From the NCBI GenBank assembly GCA_930367205.1, contig OV884009.1:81613189-81677188 (forward strand): a stretch of DNA of 64,000 nt. Reading direction: 5' to 3'. The notes beneath the pieces are model-generated. The model searched no databases, had not been told where the DNA came from, and was given only the letters and a program-made list of their open reading frames with translations. The position numbers and the translations under genes were made by a program. This DNA is from Acanthosoma haemorrhoidale. Taxonomy: Eukaryota > Arthropoda > Insecta > Hemiptera > Acanthosomatidae. This document shows, one piece after another, positions 10,624 to 22,315 of this stretch (the stretch's first letter is position 1; every line of letters begins with the position of its first letter).

Positions 10624-10670
10624 TATATATAACGGCCGAAAGTACACTAAGCAGAATCAGTCACGTGATT
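10624..10670 (+). promoter_or_regulatory. candidate core promoter (TATA + Inr + E-box)
   Basis: TATATATAA at 10624-10632 is followed by TCAGTC at 10657-10662, a good match to the arthropod initiator TCAGTY. The initiator A (10659) falls 27 to 35 bases from the TATA repeat, allowing a position near -31. Directly after it lies GTCACGTGAT, a CACGTG E-box context. The TATA motif sits inside an AT microsatellite, so chance is likely. Confidence 0.22.
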
Positions 10671-10881
10671 TTCTGCATTGTGACAGCCTTTGAACTAGCC
10701 TAGTCAGCTGATTCTATTAAATACCAAATATATTACAATTACGTGCCGTTGGTACTATTAATTACATGTATATAAGCTAATCGGTTTTGAACATTATTTA
10801 TCTGTAGTTGGTATATCGTAGCACTATAATTTGAGACATATAACATCGGCTTGTTCAAAGCAGAGGAGAGGTTAACATCTG

Positions 10882-10915
10882 ATGGTGTTGGCAGTGGCGA
10901 AGTTGCCGCAACATG
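10882..10915 (+). CDS. candidate short first coding exon
   Basis: An ATG at 10882 opens a frame whose first 11 codons read MVLAVAKLPQH, after which the sequence CATG/GTAAGT (GT at 10916-10917) is a near-consensus splice donor. The frame stays open without splicing to 11097, but its composition becomes AT-rich after the donor. At least one upstream ATG lies in the 5' stretch. No matching second exon was identified. This is a possibility only. Confidence 0.2.
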
Positions 10916-11159
10916 GTAAGTCAACTGTTACATTAAAATGCGTAATTTTTAGTGAATTAGTACGTAAATGTCTTCATATACTAGATAATCCAAGAATCAG
11001 AAGTGTTGACATTTATTCTTCCTATTACGTTACTATTATATTTTACGACTTCGATTCTGTTACATCGATCAAACAAGTGAAGGCAGTCCTGGACTAAAAT
11101 GACAGTTATTTAGTAATTGTAGTGACCCTAACTACATAAGTGTTAAATCACCCTATACT

Positions 11160-11460
11160 CTGGTGCATATATAATGTCTCATCATCTCGACAGCCGCGAT
11201 CACTCGGTGGCTTTACGCCAGGGCCCCGAGGCCCTGGAATAGTCCACTCAGTCTTTTACTAGTCTACTCTCTCTGCAGCACCTATGAGCCTGTCACCCTG
11301 TCACCTAGCCTCCTAGCATACCCTCTGACGACTTGTATCTATTACGCTGCCGGTCTCCAGCCCGAACTCTGAAAACTGGTCTTATTCTTTATGAAACCTC
11401 TGTACCTCTTCTCCTGAACACAGTGTATTGTCGGGACACATCCCTATCATAAAATGGAGT
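11160..11460 (+). repeat. GC-rich block, partly similar to 47.9 kb
   Basis: A segment near 11395-11450 reads, in one + frame, CTSSPEHSVLSG, which resembles CSSSSEDSALSG read in the + frame at about 47957-47992. The nucleotide similarity is patchy and limited to about 50 bp. The block also contains an 8-bp GC hairpin (ccagggcc / ggccctgg, 11219-11238). It may be a remnant of an unidentified element. Confidence 0.3.
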
Positions 11461-13150
11461 AAGATATGACGCCGACATGGAACATGGTCCATGTTATAAA
11501 CTACAACAATCCGCACTTGTCACCAGGGCTAGAGTGATTAGTGGCAACTCAACAGTAATATATTTAAATACTTATAAAACTATTGTTAACTCATTTTGAT
11601 CTCTGAAAATCGCCTTTTAAGTATACTAAATAGCTAAAATATTTATTCAAAAGACGCTTGAAAAACATTATATTTGCAATTTATTCTGTGTGCTCAAAAT
11701 ACTACTAATTTCAAAAAGCTAAACAGGTATTTAGGTAGAGTGTAGTTACATTTAACATACAACTTCAGATAGCTTGAATCATTTTTACTGTTATTTTGAG
11801 ACAATCTTGCAATGATGAAAATAGAAGAACTTATTACTTAATAAGAATGCAATCAGGTCTCTATATAAACGATATGGTAATGCGGGAAAGTCCTGAAGTC
11901 TTTAAGTAACTACAACACTAGCTCTGGCAATGTAGCATCTGGTAAAATAGTGCAATAATCCAAATATTCCCAAATAATGTACTGAAGTTTACAGTAAATT
12001 ATACAAGTAAATAAAGAGTTTCTCTCGGATCCCTAAAAGAGTTTCTCTATTAGTGAGAGTAAGTCCCAGATCACTGTTAGTCCAGCTCAGTATTGGACAG
12101 TCTGGAAGAGCCTAGACCAGTTCATGCCACTCAGCCCCCCCCTCAGAGTTACAGCTATTACTGAGTTACTCAGGCTTAGAATCTCTCTCTCCTTACCTCT
12201 CTCACCCCCCTCCCACCCTCTCTCTTTCATGCCTAATTTTCTTTCACTTGCAGAAAACATTCTGCTGGATCCAGTCTTCAGCCCAGACTAGCCTACCTCC
12301 TGTTTCTTTTTTAACCATCTCTGGTGTAGAAGGTGCTATTTTCTGGTGATTGAACCGCGTACCAGACTTAAGTAAAACTTAACGTAGTAAATCATACAGA
12401 AGACTTCCCCCCCAATTTAACAACAATTGATAAAGGTTATTTAATAATCGTATGAGCACATTTACGTATTCACTGCAGTATGCATCATATGATATTAATT
12501 AACCTAACAATTTTCTTCGCAGTGAGATAACCTATTAATTATTTGATTGGTAATTTTGTAATAAAATTGGTTGAAAGATTCGTATGCCCACGTATTTCCT
12601 CCTGGTAAATATATAGTAAAGTTTAATATATAATTTTTGATATTGCGTTGCACACTCTCAACTAGGGAAGTATAGTAAACATGGATGAACGCCACACCTA
12701 TTTAATTACTATGCAAAATTACTAGATGTGTCTTTCCTCCTTCACGTCAAAATGTACATATATATAGAATTGAATATAACTTCATAACTTATGGTCTCGT
12801 GACGACGGAAGGGGAACAAAACCTTGAGACTTCCAAAAAATCTTGTTAAACCTAGGCCCTTCTATAGAAACTTGAGCGAAGCTAGAGTTCAGAGAAACCT
12901 GTACACTAGCCAGTCTGGAGTAAGTCAGCATTTCCTGATGGAAGAGGCTCCAGGAAGAGATGATCCCCATCCAAACTCAATGATAGCTGCCTTCTCATAG
13001 TACCTACTCCTAATTAGCAACTGCCCTTTCCCGTAATACACACTTCAAAACGAGAAAGCCTCAGATACACCGGATCCCGCTTTATAACATGGCGGCCATT
13101 GAGCACATATAAAGGTTCAACAGGTTAGATTAGATATTTTGTGTTTAACA
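11461..13150. other. no supported gene
   Basis: AT-rich, with pyrimidine-rich patches at 12170-12260. A block at 12860-12912 on + has an acceptor-like cttctatag and a donor-like GGA/gtaagt around an open stretch (NLSEARVQRNLY). It is too short to support as an exon. Confidence 0.45.
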
Positions 13151-13155
13151 AGTAG

Positions 13156-13205
13156 TAATAATAATAATAATAACAATAATAGTAATAGTAATAATAAGTA
13201 GTAAT
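13156..13205. repeat. imperfect trinucleotide microsatellite (taa/tag)n
   Basis: A run of agtaataataataataataacaataatagtaat-type triplets, interrupted, in non-coding AT-rich DNA. Confidence 0.8.
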
Positions 13206-16200
13206 TAAGTAATTTTGTCAAGACACGAGCATTATCCCTCAGTAGATCATGTGTTGTGCTTTTGATTATAAAATTCTATATTCGTTTTGTAATTGTGCAA
13301 TAATTTTTTTTAATGGCCTCCCTTTGATTTCTTAATGATCTTAAAAATAACTATTGTTCTTTTCATACATAAATGTTGAACTAGTTTATTAGCATAATTA
13401 GGAATAACAAGAAGTATAAATGTTAATGGTTGTATTATTAAATATGAATTAAAAACATATGAGCCAATTATTCTCGCAGTCCATTAGGCGAGGATTGTTA
13501 AACGATAGTAAATCGGCAGGCACTCCTTTAGAACCAGGGGTGACAACAACACCTAAATTATATATAAATGTGCTGGAGTAACTCAACCCATATAGTGAGT
13601 TATTAAACGAATGACAGGGTAAAATAATTTAATAAAAATAAATTAATAAATATATAACACAAAGCCGTGCGTACAAGTATATCCACTAAAGTTAAGATTA
13701 GGTTGGATTTAACTTTATTGAGGTGAATGACCGATTTAAAAATAACGATGAAAGGCCTTTATCAATTGGAAAACAAGAGAATTTGGTTGGGTGACGGGTA
13801 CAATGGAGGTAATTGGGGATGCGTCCATAACACGAACATAGAGGGGCCTTAACAGGGAACAGGTGATTCCAATTTCCAGCCTAGCGGAAATCAGGAAATT
13901 TAACCAACAATAAGGAGTTAGAGACTAATGGAATCGTACTAGACAAAAACTGCTTCTGGAAAATTATTATAAAAAAGAGCCCAGCGTCAATTTCAAGAAG
14001 CTTTAGGATGGAAGGTAAATACTGTATCTTCATCTAGCCAACTTAGAGAGAAAGATATGAGAAAACACTATTCACAATTCTACTTACAATTCATCTTGCC
14101 ACTAAATTGTTATTACATATTCTGGTATACCTTCTATGTTACTGTTTTGACTTCATCACTAAAACCGTTCAAGGCTGGAGAGAGGGGACTGGCTGCTACC
14201 CCAACACGCTAGAAAACAATAGTGATCTGTTTATAATTGTTCAATTGTAGGAAATTTCCATAAAAATGAAAATATAATATGAAATAGCCACTATTTTACT
14301 TAGCATTTGTCTCTTTTCTACTTTTGAGTAAATGCGCGTTGATTTAGGAAGTTTTTTTTTTTTTAAGTTTTATGAATTAAGAAGCGATTGGAAGAAAAGT
14401 TATATTACACTTTAACTATCAAAACATTTAAGTTGTATCATTATCAAAATATTAAGCTGCCGATAAGACAAATTTCATGTCAACCTCATGTCATTCTAGT
14501 TGCTATATATTTGAAACGAAAACAATTTAAAATTAATTTCGTCGCTCCACTTATCACGAATGATAAAAATTACTTACAAAAAGAGGAATAATACTATCCC
14601 CTACAATAATATCACCCGACGACAGTGGGCCGCCACTGGGAAAGGCAGGGATGAAGATATGTAGTGACAATATTTGGAACGGGAGTGAGATTGGGTACAG
14701 TAGTCGTTATTTTCGTTCCAAGCCGGAGTGGACAGCCGCCACGTGAGTGTGAAGTGTTTGTCACTTCGCCATACTTCTCTTCTTTCTCTAGCAATCTATT
14801 TGGAAGGAAAAACTCTCCAGCATCGTCCAACGTATTTATATTTTTCACTTACAAAACTGCTAACTTTGTCCAACTGATTACATTGTACAACCCAAAGAAT
14901 CTATTGATATTCATTGTACATTATTTTGTTTACTAATAGTGATAAATCTCATAGATGTATTCCGCAACAGCTTAGAAACACCTCTGTTGTAAACTAGCCT
15001 GTAATCTATAATCAAAAATAATATAAAAATGACGACCTTTTTTTTTATTGTTTTGTCCTTCTGGTCAAAGAGAAAAAGCGCCTTTGAAAGAATCGAAAAT
15101 TCGCAATACAAGTCAGTAGAAAACTTGATTTTTTCCGTAGCAGTTCTTCCTAAACGATTTAGAAAGAAAACAATGATATCATAGAAGAAAGCATGTCCCC
15201 GGATGGAGTAGGGGTAAATTACAATTTGAAAGCCAAATAAAATCATTATTTTGGAGTCTGGAATTAACTCAAATAACCTTTATGTGAAGTTAAGAAGAAA
15301 CAAAATAAGATTTATGGTTTATGACCATATACCTCCCTGTAAAGGGCGTGGTAAGCAACTAAATCATAACTGAAGTCGGTTGATGCGATCAGTTATACTC
15401 GGGAATAATATTTTGGCCAAACTGTCACGAAACTCCATTACGAAAATGACTCGTTGATCTCCCAAAAGATAGCTCCAAACACCGCTCAGTTGTGGTGTAA
15501 TATAGTTTCACCTTTCTCCACGTACATAATGAATCGAACAAGAAAACACAAGCGTAAGCAGTGCCAAGGTAGAAGCGTATTGAGCGATAACGTCTCTTCT
15601 TCTTGTTCAATCAACATAGCAGTGGAATGTCCGCAGTGTTCAAAGGCTTGAAGTCCATTAAGTTTTTCTGTCTGTTTAGTTGGTAATATTGGATGGTAAA
15701 GTAAACGTTTGAGTACCTCCCTTTTTCAACCGTTCATATTATTGTTTTATTTTCATGGAATCCAGTACTTTGGAACTGAGATGCTCTGTGAGACTTACGA
15801 CGTCCCAGGACAGCGATCTTTTCTTCAAGTCATGGTTTTCGACAATATCTATTCGGTGTGTTTTGGTATGATTGGTTTGCGGGGGAGGTACAATTGGAGT
15901 GCGTGGGAAGGTGCGGAAGAAGAAATATCGACATCTCTATCGAGGAGGGGGTGCGAGCCTGATTCCTGATCACCGATGAATAGGTGCTTTAGTTCCGGCC
16001 CATTGCTTCAAGCGGGGGCATTTGTTTTCCACGTTAGCAGTCAACGATTTTTCTCTTGCTACCGGGGTGTGTGCCACGCCATTGCGGTTTAACGTTTCTC
16101 AACCAACGGCAATCAATTCCGCAAAAGAGTAGCAATCATTCAATCTTTAAATCTTATTGGAACGTTTTAAATTGCTCGTCTAACATCAGACAGGTTCATG

Positions 16201-17477
16201 ATTACCATCGTTGTAGAAATAAAGTTAGCCTTACTCTTAAGTAAGGGTCGTATCCAGTCCTGATAACTAGAAATAAAAAGAAAGGGTGTGTTATAAATTA
16301 TTATTGACAAGATAAAAATTAAGGTGAAAGTATAATTATGTAATAAACAGTTTGTGAAGCACAGCCGGAAGCGGAAGGTAATAGACACAAGGAATAACAG
16401 CAATGCTTAAGACGCCATCTTACTCTGTACTTTTTCTTTTTGTTATGTTACTTTGTAAAAAAAAAATGTATAAACTAGCTCTAAATGTTATAAACAGGTA
16501 CTGACACATACAGTTCACTTGTTGGATGGAGGATGTACATACAAATAAACTCCTACGCAACATGGCTACTGTAGTGGGAGAAAAATTATTAATTTATACT
16601 TAAATAAAATAAACTTTAAAGAATAGGAACAAATGGTGAAACAGTTATTAGCAAGAATACTTATATAACAAGAATATAAATAAGAGTATAGAATCATATG
16701 AAAGTATGTTTCTACGAAATAAATGTATCTACTTAGACAATTTTCAAAAACAAGATCTAAAGCCAACTTTCCATTAGTCGATGAAAGCTCTCTTTTTTGC
16801 TTGTACTTGCTTTCCAGACAGACCCATTGCATCTTTCTCATTTATCTGCTATGTCATACAGTGAACATCTCCCCTTATGTAACGATGTAGTTTTTCTGAA
16901 AAATCATAATATGAGGTTTCTTCATTTTGTAGATTGATTCTTTCACAAACTGCCATACCCTTGTTGGTATTCTACCTAACATTCAATACCACGATTCTTA
17001 CTAATAACTGTTACGAAAATTGTTCCTATTGTTTAAATATATTCTCACCAACAGTTTCATAAATATATGTATTATTTCATGAATTTAAAACTTACAAATG
17101 TGTGTATCTTATAAGTATTTCTGTTAATAACCATTGTCCCACTTAACATATCTCTTTATTTGCTTCTTATCAGAACCAGATGTAGATATAAATCGGCTTT
17201 GAAGTTTTTACCACTCCAAAACACGTTTACAAATCTCTTTTCAAGTGCCATAAAATAATAATAGAAGTTAGATGATTAAAAATATCGCTGTTGTAAAATC
17301 AAAAATAAGGGAAAAAAATCATATACTCGATTATATATAAATATATATATTTTTCTCCGTTAGGAATTCAATGCTTCAAAAATTTCTTCACGTAAAGCAT
17401 AAACCGCTAGTAATTTAGTTTGTTTATTTTTTTTTTTTTTATTATTTCTAAAACCAATTTAGGCTTACAGAATAAAA
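13206..17477. other. long region without a supported gene
   Basis: Mostly AT-rich. GC-richer patches at 14600-14780, 15430-15660 and 15780-16110 have overlapping open frames on both strands (for example 14911-15246 minus, 111 aa, AT-rich; 15709-15969 plus, 86 aa), without recognisable motifs. No repeat family was identified. Confidence 0.4.
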
Positions 17478-17870
17478 CCAAGGGGGACAGACAAATCTTT
17501 GAACATCAAACGAATCTAAATATTCCCATCAAATGCCCTCAGAACTGCAGCTCACGAACCCTTATACATTACGAACTCGTCCTTTCACAGTTTTCTCAAT
17601 GTGCTGACTATTTGAAGATTTACTAAATCCCACAAAACCTATCCCCTCATCCAAATCCTCTTGTCAACTGCTTATCCAGCGGGACTCATCTGTACAATGT
17701 GTAAGGAGCGTCTATGGTTCTCTTCCCTTCTCTCTGTTGTTCACCTCGAGCGGAAAGGTCGTAGGAGGAGACGGGGGGGCTGCTTCCAGCCCTTACACTA
17801 GCTTACTGAGGGTGAGTGGTGGGGGGGGGGGGGGGGACGCCTGGACAGAATACACATGTATATATTTAAT
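17478..17870 (+). mobile_element. degenerate Jockey relative (second family), 3' part
   Basis: The block ggggacagacaaatctttgaacatcaaacg corresponds to the main-family stretch encoding G-T-A-K-K-S-N-I-K-R. It is followed by diverged versions of the L-R-T-I-V region and of the P-x-P-L-x-N/Q segment, with frameshifts. The coding similarity ends near 17690. The following sequence (to about 17870) resembles the region after the coding end in the fragment at 52.1-52.8 kb. It is older and more diverged than the main family. Confidence 0.6.
17821..17837 (+). repeat. G17 homopolymer
   Basis: Seventeen consecutive G inside a G-rich patch of the degenerate element. A possible assembly weak point and G-quadruplex former. 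Confidence 0.9.
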
Positions 17871-18894
17871 GTTGGATTGAACGGAAATTCTAGAATGTTT
17901 TCAAATAAAAATCTTATAAATATTATTTTGATTTAAAATAATTTATCTATAGCTCATAAAATAAAACAAATGTCTAATGTAGATTGATCAGTACGCTATG
18001 CTACAACAATCTGACAATGTTGGACATCATTTAACTAAAACATTTCTCTCTCTTGATCCCTCATTGAAGAATGATTGAGCTAGGAAAAGTATTGGAAGGT
18101 GAAATCTGTTACGCTCCGTTGATCACGAAGGAAACATCATTTCTTTCGCCTGTACGACTTGTCCGGTATATGTGCTTCCTAGCAAAACTTCTCGTATTAG
18201 TCAGATAAATTTGTTGCCCAACTTCAAGCCTGTTCTCAACTTTCACCTCCCTGACTTCACCTGTACGCTCAACAGTTTTTTCAGAACCCTTTTTAGTTTA
18301 AATGTCCTACAGAACGTATTTGTTAGCTCAACTTGCTTTGCGTACTTTTATTTGTCATATTAATGAGACGAGAGGCATTTGTTGCTTGTATCCTTCCATA
18401 TGACCCGATGGATGGTACTTATAAAAGAGTTAATGAAACATTCTGTTTTTTGTTGAGCCCGAGGAGAGAGGCACCACGTGATTAAAAAAATCATGGAATA
18501 TATCTCAAAGCGCACTATCAAGCTGTGCACGTTTTGGCTGACGACAGGAAGACATTACACGGAGTTAATATTTGTTTACTTGTGGCGTAAAAAACAGCCC
18601 TAACTATAATAAAATCCCATGAAACGTTCCTGACGAATGATAATAAAATATAGAACGTACACAAGGGTTATTCATTACTTAATTTTTTGGTCATAATAAA
18701 ATTAAAAAGTGAATAAAAATTTTTGAGTAAGAAAATATAAGTAAGGATCATAGCGTCCTAATCAAGAATGTTTATTTTGTATTCTGTTTATACTGTTGAT
18801 TATTTGTAAAATATGTGCATATTAGTCTCATTTAGTTTTTTTGGCCAAAAATGAGTGAGGAACACAATGAAAAAAAAGAAATATTAACAATTTA
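17871..18894. other. no supported gene
   Basis: AT-rich spacer; a 63-codon + frame at 18172-18363 has no recognisable features. Confidence 0.45.
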
Positions 18895-19545
18895 TTAAGA
18901 TAAAATTACAATCTGCCTTCTTTATTAGGCAATAAGTAATTGAGATAAATGTTAATATTCATACCATATTTACATCATTCACTCGCTCATTCATACAATA
19001 TTTACAAACAGCCCAGGAGCCCCCCAAGTCCACATGATTGTCACCTCGCATGCGAAGGAGGCAGCGGAGTCTTGGGAAGTCCCCCACGCTCCTAAGTCAG
19101 CCGCGTCACTGGATAAGAACAAGCGGAGGTTGACCAAGAGCGCGAGAGCCACAGACGCTCAGGACATGATTAGAGAAACTGGCCATTGCCAGGACTCCCA
19201 CTAGCACTTAGTTATAGCAGGTCACGAGGCCACTGCCGTTTTAATCTCCGATTAAAATTATAGGGATGAGTGGTGCAGTGCAATGACTGTGCTAGGGAAT
19301 TAGGATGGTTGGATAGGTTACTATGGAATTTTATGAACTTGGAAGGGATGAGTTCAAGAATATAGCGTATATTCAGATCATTGTGAAGGGTTTTGTTGCT
19401 GACGTAATAAGGGGCACTTACTATTGTTCTCAGGACTTTTGATTGAAAGGATTGGATGCGTTTGATGTTCTACTTTTTTGCTGTCCCCCATAGCTCTATC
19501 CCGTATGTCCAGATTGGCTATTTTCCTATCTGAGAAGGATGTCTG
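18895..19545 (-). mobile_element. Jockey-type retrotransposon, 5'-truncated, long 3'UTR form
   Basis: Read on minus, the copy runs from the ORF2 region encoding the end of the finger/thumb segment down to the 3' end (AATTTATTAAGATAAAATTACAATCTGCC on +). It contains the long 3'UTR, including the block with ATGCGAGGTGACAATC, the G+C-rich CCCACGCTCC segment and GAGAGCCACAGACGC. Near 19513 an internal deletion of about 35-40 bp joins GTCCAGATTGG to the TATTTTCCTATCTGAGA stretch. The frame contains several changes. No target duplication is evident. Confidence 0.85.
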
Positions 19546-20157
19546 ATTAAAGGTATTATCTTCATAATAATACTGTGTATTATGGCTTGGTACCATAATA
19601 AACTATAGTTACAATAAATCAATGAAGTAACTTTTGAAACTTTAAAGAAACCTATGTCCTTACGTAGAAATATGCTATAAAGTGGCAATTCCATTTGGTA
19701 TCTCAATAGTGCTGAAAATATAAGCATTGTTAAAAAAAATTGGAGGATCATTAATCAAATTCTGGTATTTAAAAAATAATATTTTTCTAACAAATCAAGT
19801 AGGATATCAAATAAAATACAAAAACGTGTCCTGAATAATGCCATGCAATATTTATGGAGTCTATAAATACAAAAAGTCATGATGACTGTCAATAAAATCG
19901 TCCGTTTAAAAATATTTTGATTTGCTTGAAGCCCCACTTACCTAGTAAATATTTTTTCTCTGTCATTTTAGGGAATATGCCGTGTCCGTTCATGTCAGTT
20001 CGCAAAAATCACAGCAAGCCATGGGGATAACTCATGTATACTTTTTTTCGCTTTATTCAAAAAGTGCTGTTTAGTTCATACTCCATGTAAATGATTTAAT
20101 CAACCAATATATGGAATATAAAAAATGCTCTGGTTAATTATCGTTTATCAAATAATT
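19546..20157. other. no supported gene
   Basis: AT-rich; short minus-strand frames (19518-19751 and 19755-19937) have no motifs. Confidence 0.45.

Positions 20158-20191
<34 letters not shown>
20158..20191. repeat. (TA)n microsatellite
   Basis: About 16 TA units, uninterrupted. Confidence 0.9.
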
Positions 20192-20197
<6 letters not shown>

Positions 20198-20773
20198 AAT
20201 ACTCCTTATTTATACTCATAATAATGCTTATAGAATAAATCTTGTCTTGGACATGACATTAGATTGGAAAAGCCTCCGACAGAGAGTGCCTACAATACGA
20301 TTGATGAAGCCTTTCAATGTATGATAGGGCCGAAGGGACTCGGGGAACTAGGAAGAAAATAAGAAAAAGAAAAGAAAATTGCTATTCGAGTCACGCACGT
20401 CTAGCAGACCGGAGCGGAGCTCCAGTGATTAGCTAAGCCGGTCCAGCGTCATCCCTACCTTCCACCCTTTTTATGGTTTCGTTGTTTTTTTCAAAAGCAT
20501 AAACCCTTATGTTTTCACACGTGTTCCTCCCTGTCAGGTTTTTTCGTGTCACCTGCTCGTGCTAGGGTCGTAAAATTTTGCATGAAAGTCACATTTGATA
20601 TAGGGCTGACGTGGGAAACGTAGCTATCTCCATAAAACACGATTAACAACCATTAATCCATTAGCTGTGATTAAATAATTTGGGCGTCAAAATAAACACT
20701 CTGAAAGAGACTGTCGCAACTCAGCCATACTTTTCCATAAGATATGATAAAGTGTTCCCATTGATTCTGTGGT
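20192..20773. other. no supported gene
   Basis: A GC-richer purine tract near 20330-20450 is present, but no coding frame or element was recognised. Confidence 0.4.
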
Positions 20774-20786
20774 GATGCTAAATATA
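20774..20786 (+). repeat. target-site duplication, left (gatgctaaatata)
   Basis: Perfect 13-bp match to 21461-21473 on the other side of the Jockey copy. Confidence 0.92.
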
Positions 20787-21460
20787 TTTAATAATACTTT
20801 ATTGTGCAATAATTACAATCTGCCTTTTATAAGGCAATAATAATACAGATAAATGATCTCATTCATACCATATTTACAGTCATCATTCACTCACTCATTC
20901 ATACAATAGGACATGATTGGAGAAACTGGCCATTGCCAGGACTCCCACTGTCACGCGATTATAGCAGGTCACGAGGCCACTGCCGTTTCAGTCTCCGAGG
21001 AGGATTATAGGGATGAGTGGCGCAGTGCAAAGACTGTGCTACAGGATTAGGGTGGTTGGAAAGGCTACTGTGGAATTTCATAAACTTGGAAGGGATGAGT
21101 TCTAGAATGTAGGGTATATTAAGGTCGTTATGAAGGGTTTTGTTGCTGACATAATAAGGGGCATTTACTATTGTTCTCAGGACTTTGGATTGAAAGGATT
21201 GGATACGCTTGATGTTCGACTTTTTTGCTGTCCCCCATAGCTCTATTCCGTATGTCCAGATTGGTTTAAGTATAACTTTGTAGATTAGTAGTTTATTTTC
21301 TATTGAGAGATGGGATGTCCTTTGAAGTAGTCTGTACAGTTGTCCAAAGCGTCTGTTTAGTTCTTGTCTTTTTAGTCTCGTATGTGGGTTCCAGGTCAGT
21401 CGTTTGTCGAGATGGAAGCCTAAGTACCGTACTGTCTCGGTTACTGGGAGAGGAATAGAA
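20787..21460 (-). mobile_element. Jockey-type retrotransposon, 5'-truncated, short 3'UTR form
   Basis: A minus-strand insertion with a 3' end of TTTAATAATACTTTATTGTGC (on +), a short 3'UTR lacking the 150-170-bp block, and the ORF2 C-terminal region up to the codons for S-I-P-L-P. It is bounded by a perfect 13-bp direct repeat (gatgctaaatata), which fixes both ends. It is very similar to the 57.9-kb copy, and both lose the same 3'UTR block. It appears to be among the youngest insertions in the window. Confidence 0.93.
20959..21460 (-). pseudogene. Jockey ORF2 C-terminal fragment, frame intact
   Basis: The minus-strand frame is open for about 166 codons from the truncation point to TAA at 20961-20959. 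It encodes the region downstream of the reverse-transcriptase palm: V-R-Y-L-G-F-H-L-D-K-R-L-T-W, I-W-T-Y-G-I-E-L-W-G, Y-I-L-E-L-I-P and the terminal R-Q-W-P-R-D-L-L. The frame begins at the truncation point, and its only ATG is far downstream. It lacks the endonuclease and the catalytic reverse-transcriptase motifs and so cannot act in retrotransposition. The intact frame indicates recent insertion rather than function. Confidence 0.85.
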
Positions 21461-21473
21461 GATGCTAAATATA
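21461..21473 (+). repeat. target-site duplication, right (gatgctaaatata)
   Basis: Right partner of 20774-20786, at the 5' truncation end of the minus-strand element. Confidence 0.92.
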
Positions 21474-21487
21474 AAACCAGCTATTGC

Positions 21488-21509
21488 AAAAAAAAAAAAA
21501 AAAAAAAAA
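21488..21509 (+). repeat. A22 homopolymer
   Basis: Twenty-two A in a row, 15 bases beyond the right target duplication. It is outside the insertion and so is not its tail. Confidence 0.9.
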
Positions 21510-22221
21510 GGATTGGGTGGTGATAAATTATTGGTATCATATTGAGTAGGGTATTAAATTAAATAAGGTATAATACCTTAGTTCTTAAATATGTATTAAG
21601 TGACCACACATTCTTTATATTATCCAATACAATCATACAAGGACCTATAGCAAACATTCCTATTATAACGTAATCAATTCTTAAATTTGTTGGGATATCT
21701 AATATCTCTCGTTCCTCTAAATTAGATATTTAAACAAATCCATCCTCTCATTTATAAAGCATTAATTATATGCACCACTCGAGGAGTACAATACAAAATA
21801 AAACGATGCAGTAGTAAGGTAATAAATATCTATGGTCCAACCATTCGGAAGCAAGGGTTTGTAATAAGCAAGCTGGTTAATATTAAAGGATGATTAGAAA
21901 CTGCTGAAATCTGAAAACTACGTTCTAATAACTAACTAAATTGGCACTGAGAGTGGTGTTGCTTAGTCGAAGGCCTCAATAACTCCACCGGTCGACCTAG
22001 ACTCACCGAAGGGGGACATTAAAAAAAAATGCCGCTAGTCCAGGAAACTAGGCCTCTGCAATTGGGAAAGTTTCTATATTTACTTTTATAGGTGGAATAC
22101 ACATCCAAAGAATCTTTGAAGGTATATACGTATATAGATGACGAGATTGTAAAAGCTGGAGAACAAAATAAGGAAGAAATGTTTTAAAGCGCCTGATGAC
22201 AAAGAAAATATGGCAATAATG
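21510..22221. other. no supported gene
   Basis: AT-rich spacer; nothing recognised. Confidence 0.45.
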
Positions 22222-22315
22222 ACCTGGATAAGTAAATACTCGTTAAATGGAATACCTCTTTAAGTGGATTGACATCCTGCCACTAAGATATTCCACTTAT
22301 CCAGGTTTGACTGTA
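22222..22315. mobile_element. pogo/Tigger-type MITE remnant
   Basis: A 94-bp unit with arms acctggataagt (22222-22233) and acttatccaggt (22295-22306). The right end reads ACTTATCCAGGTTTGACTGTA, whose complement begins TACAGTCAAACCTGGATAAGT. CAGTCAAACCT-type termini next to TA are characteristic of pogo/Tigger DNA transposons. The left terminal bases (cagtcaa) have decayed. No transposase is present. Confidence 0.55.

Noticed and set aside
14612..15246. overlapping frames of 78, 90 and 111 codons on both strands
   Set aside because: No frame shows motifs; the 111-codon minus frame is AT-rich with low-complexity Phe/Ile/Lys runs.
15780..15830. K-I-A-V-L-G followed by gtaagt on minus, resembling the first exon of a Ras-family GTPase
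   Set aside because: There is an in-frame stop just upstream, no start codon, and no continuation of the G-box sequence; chance resemblance.
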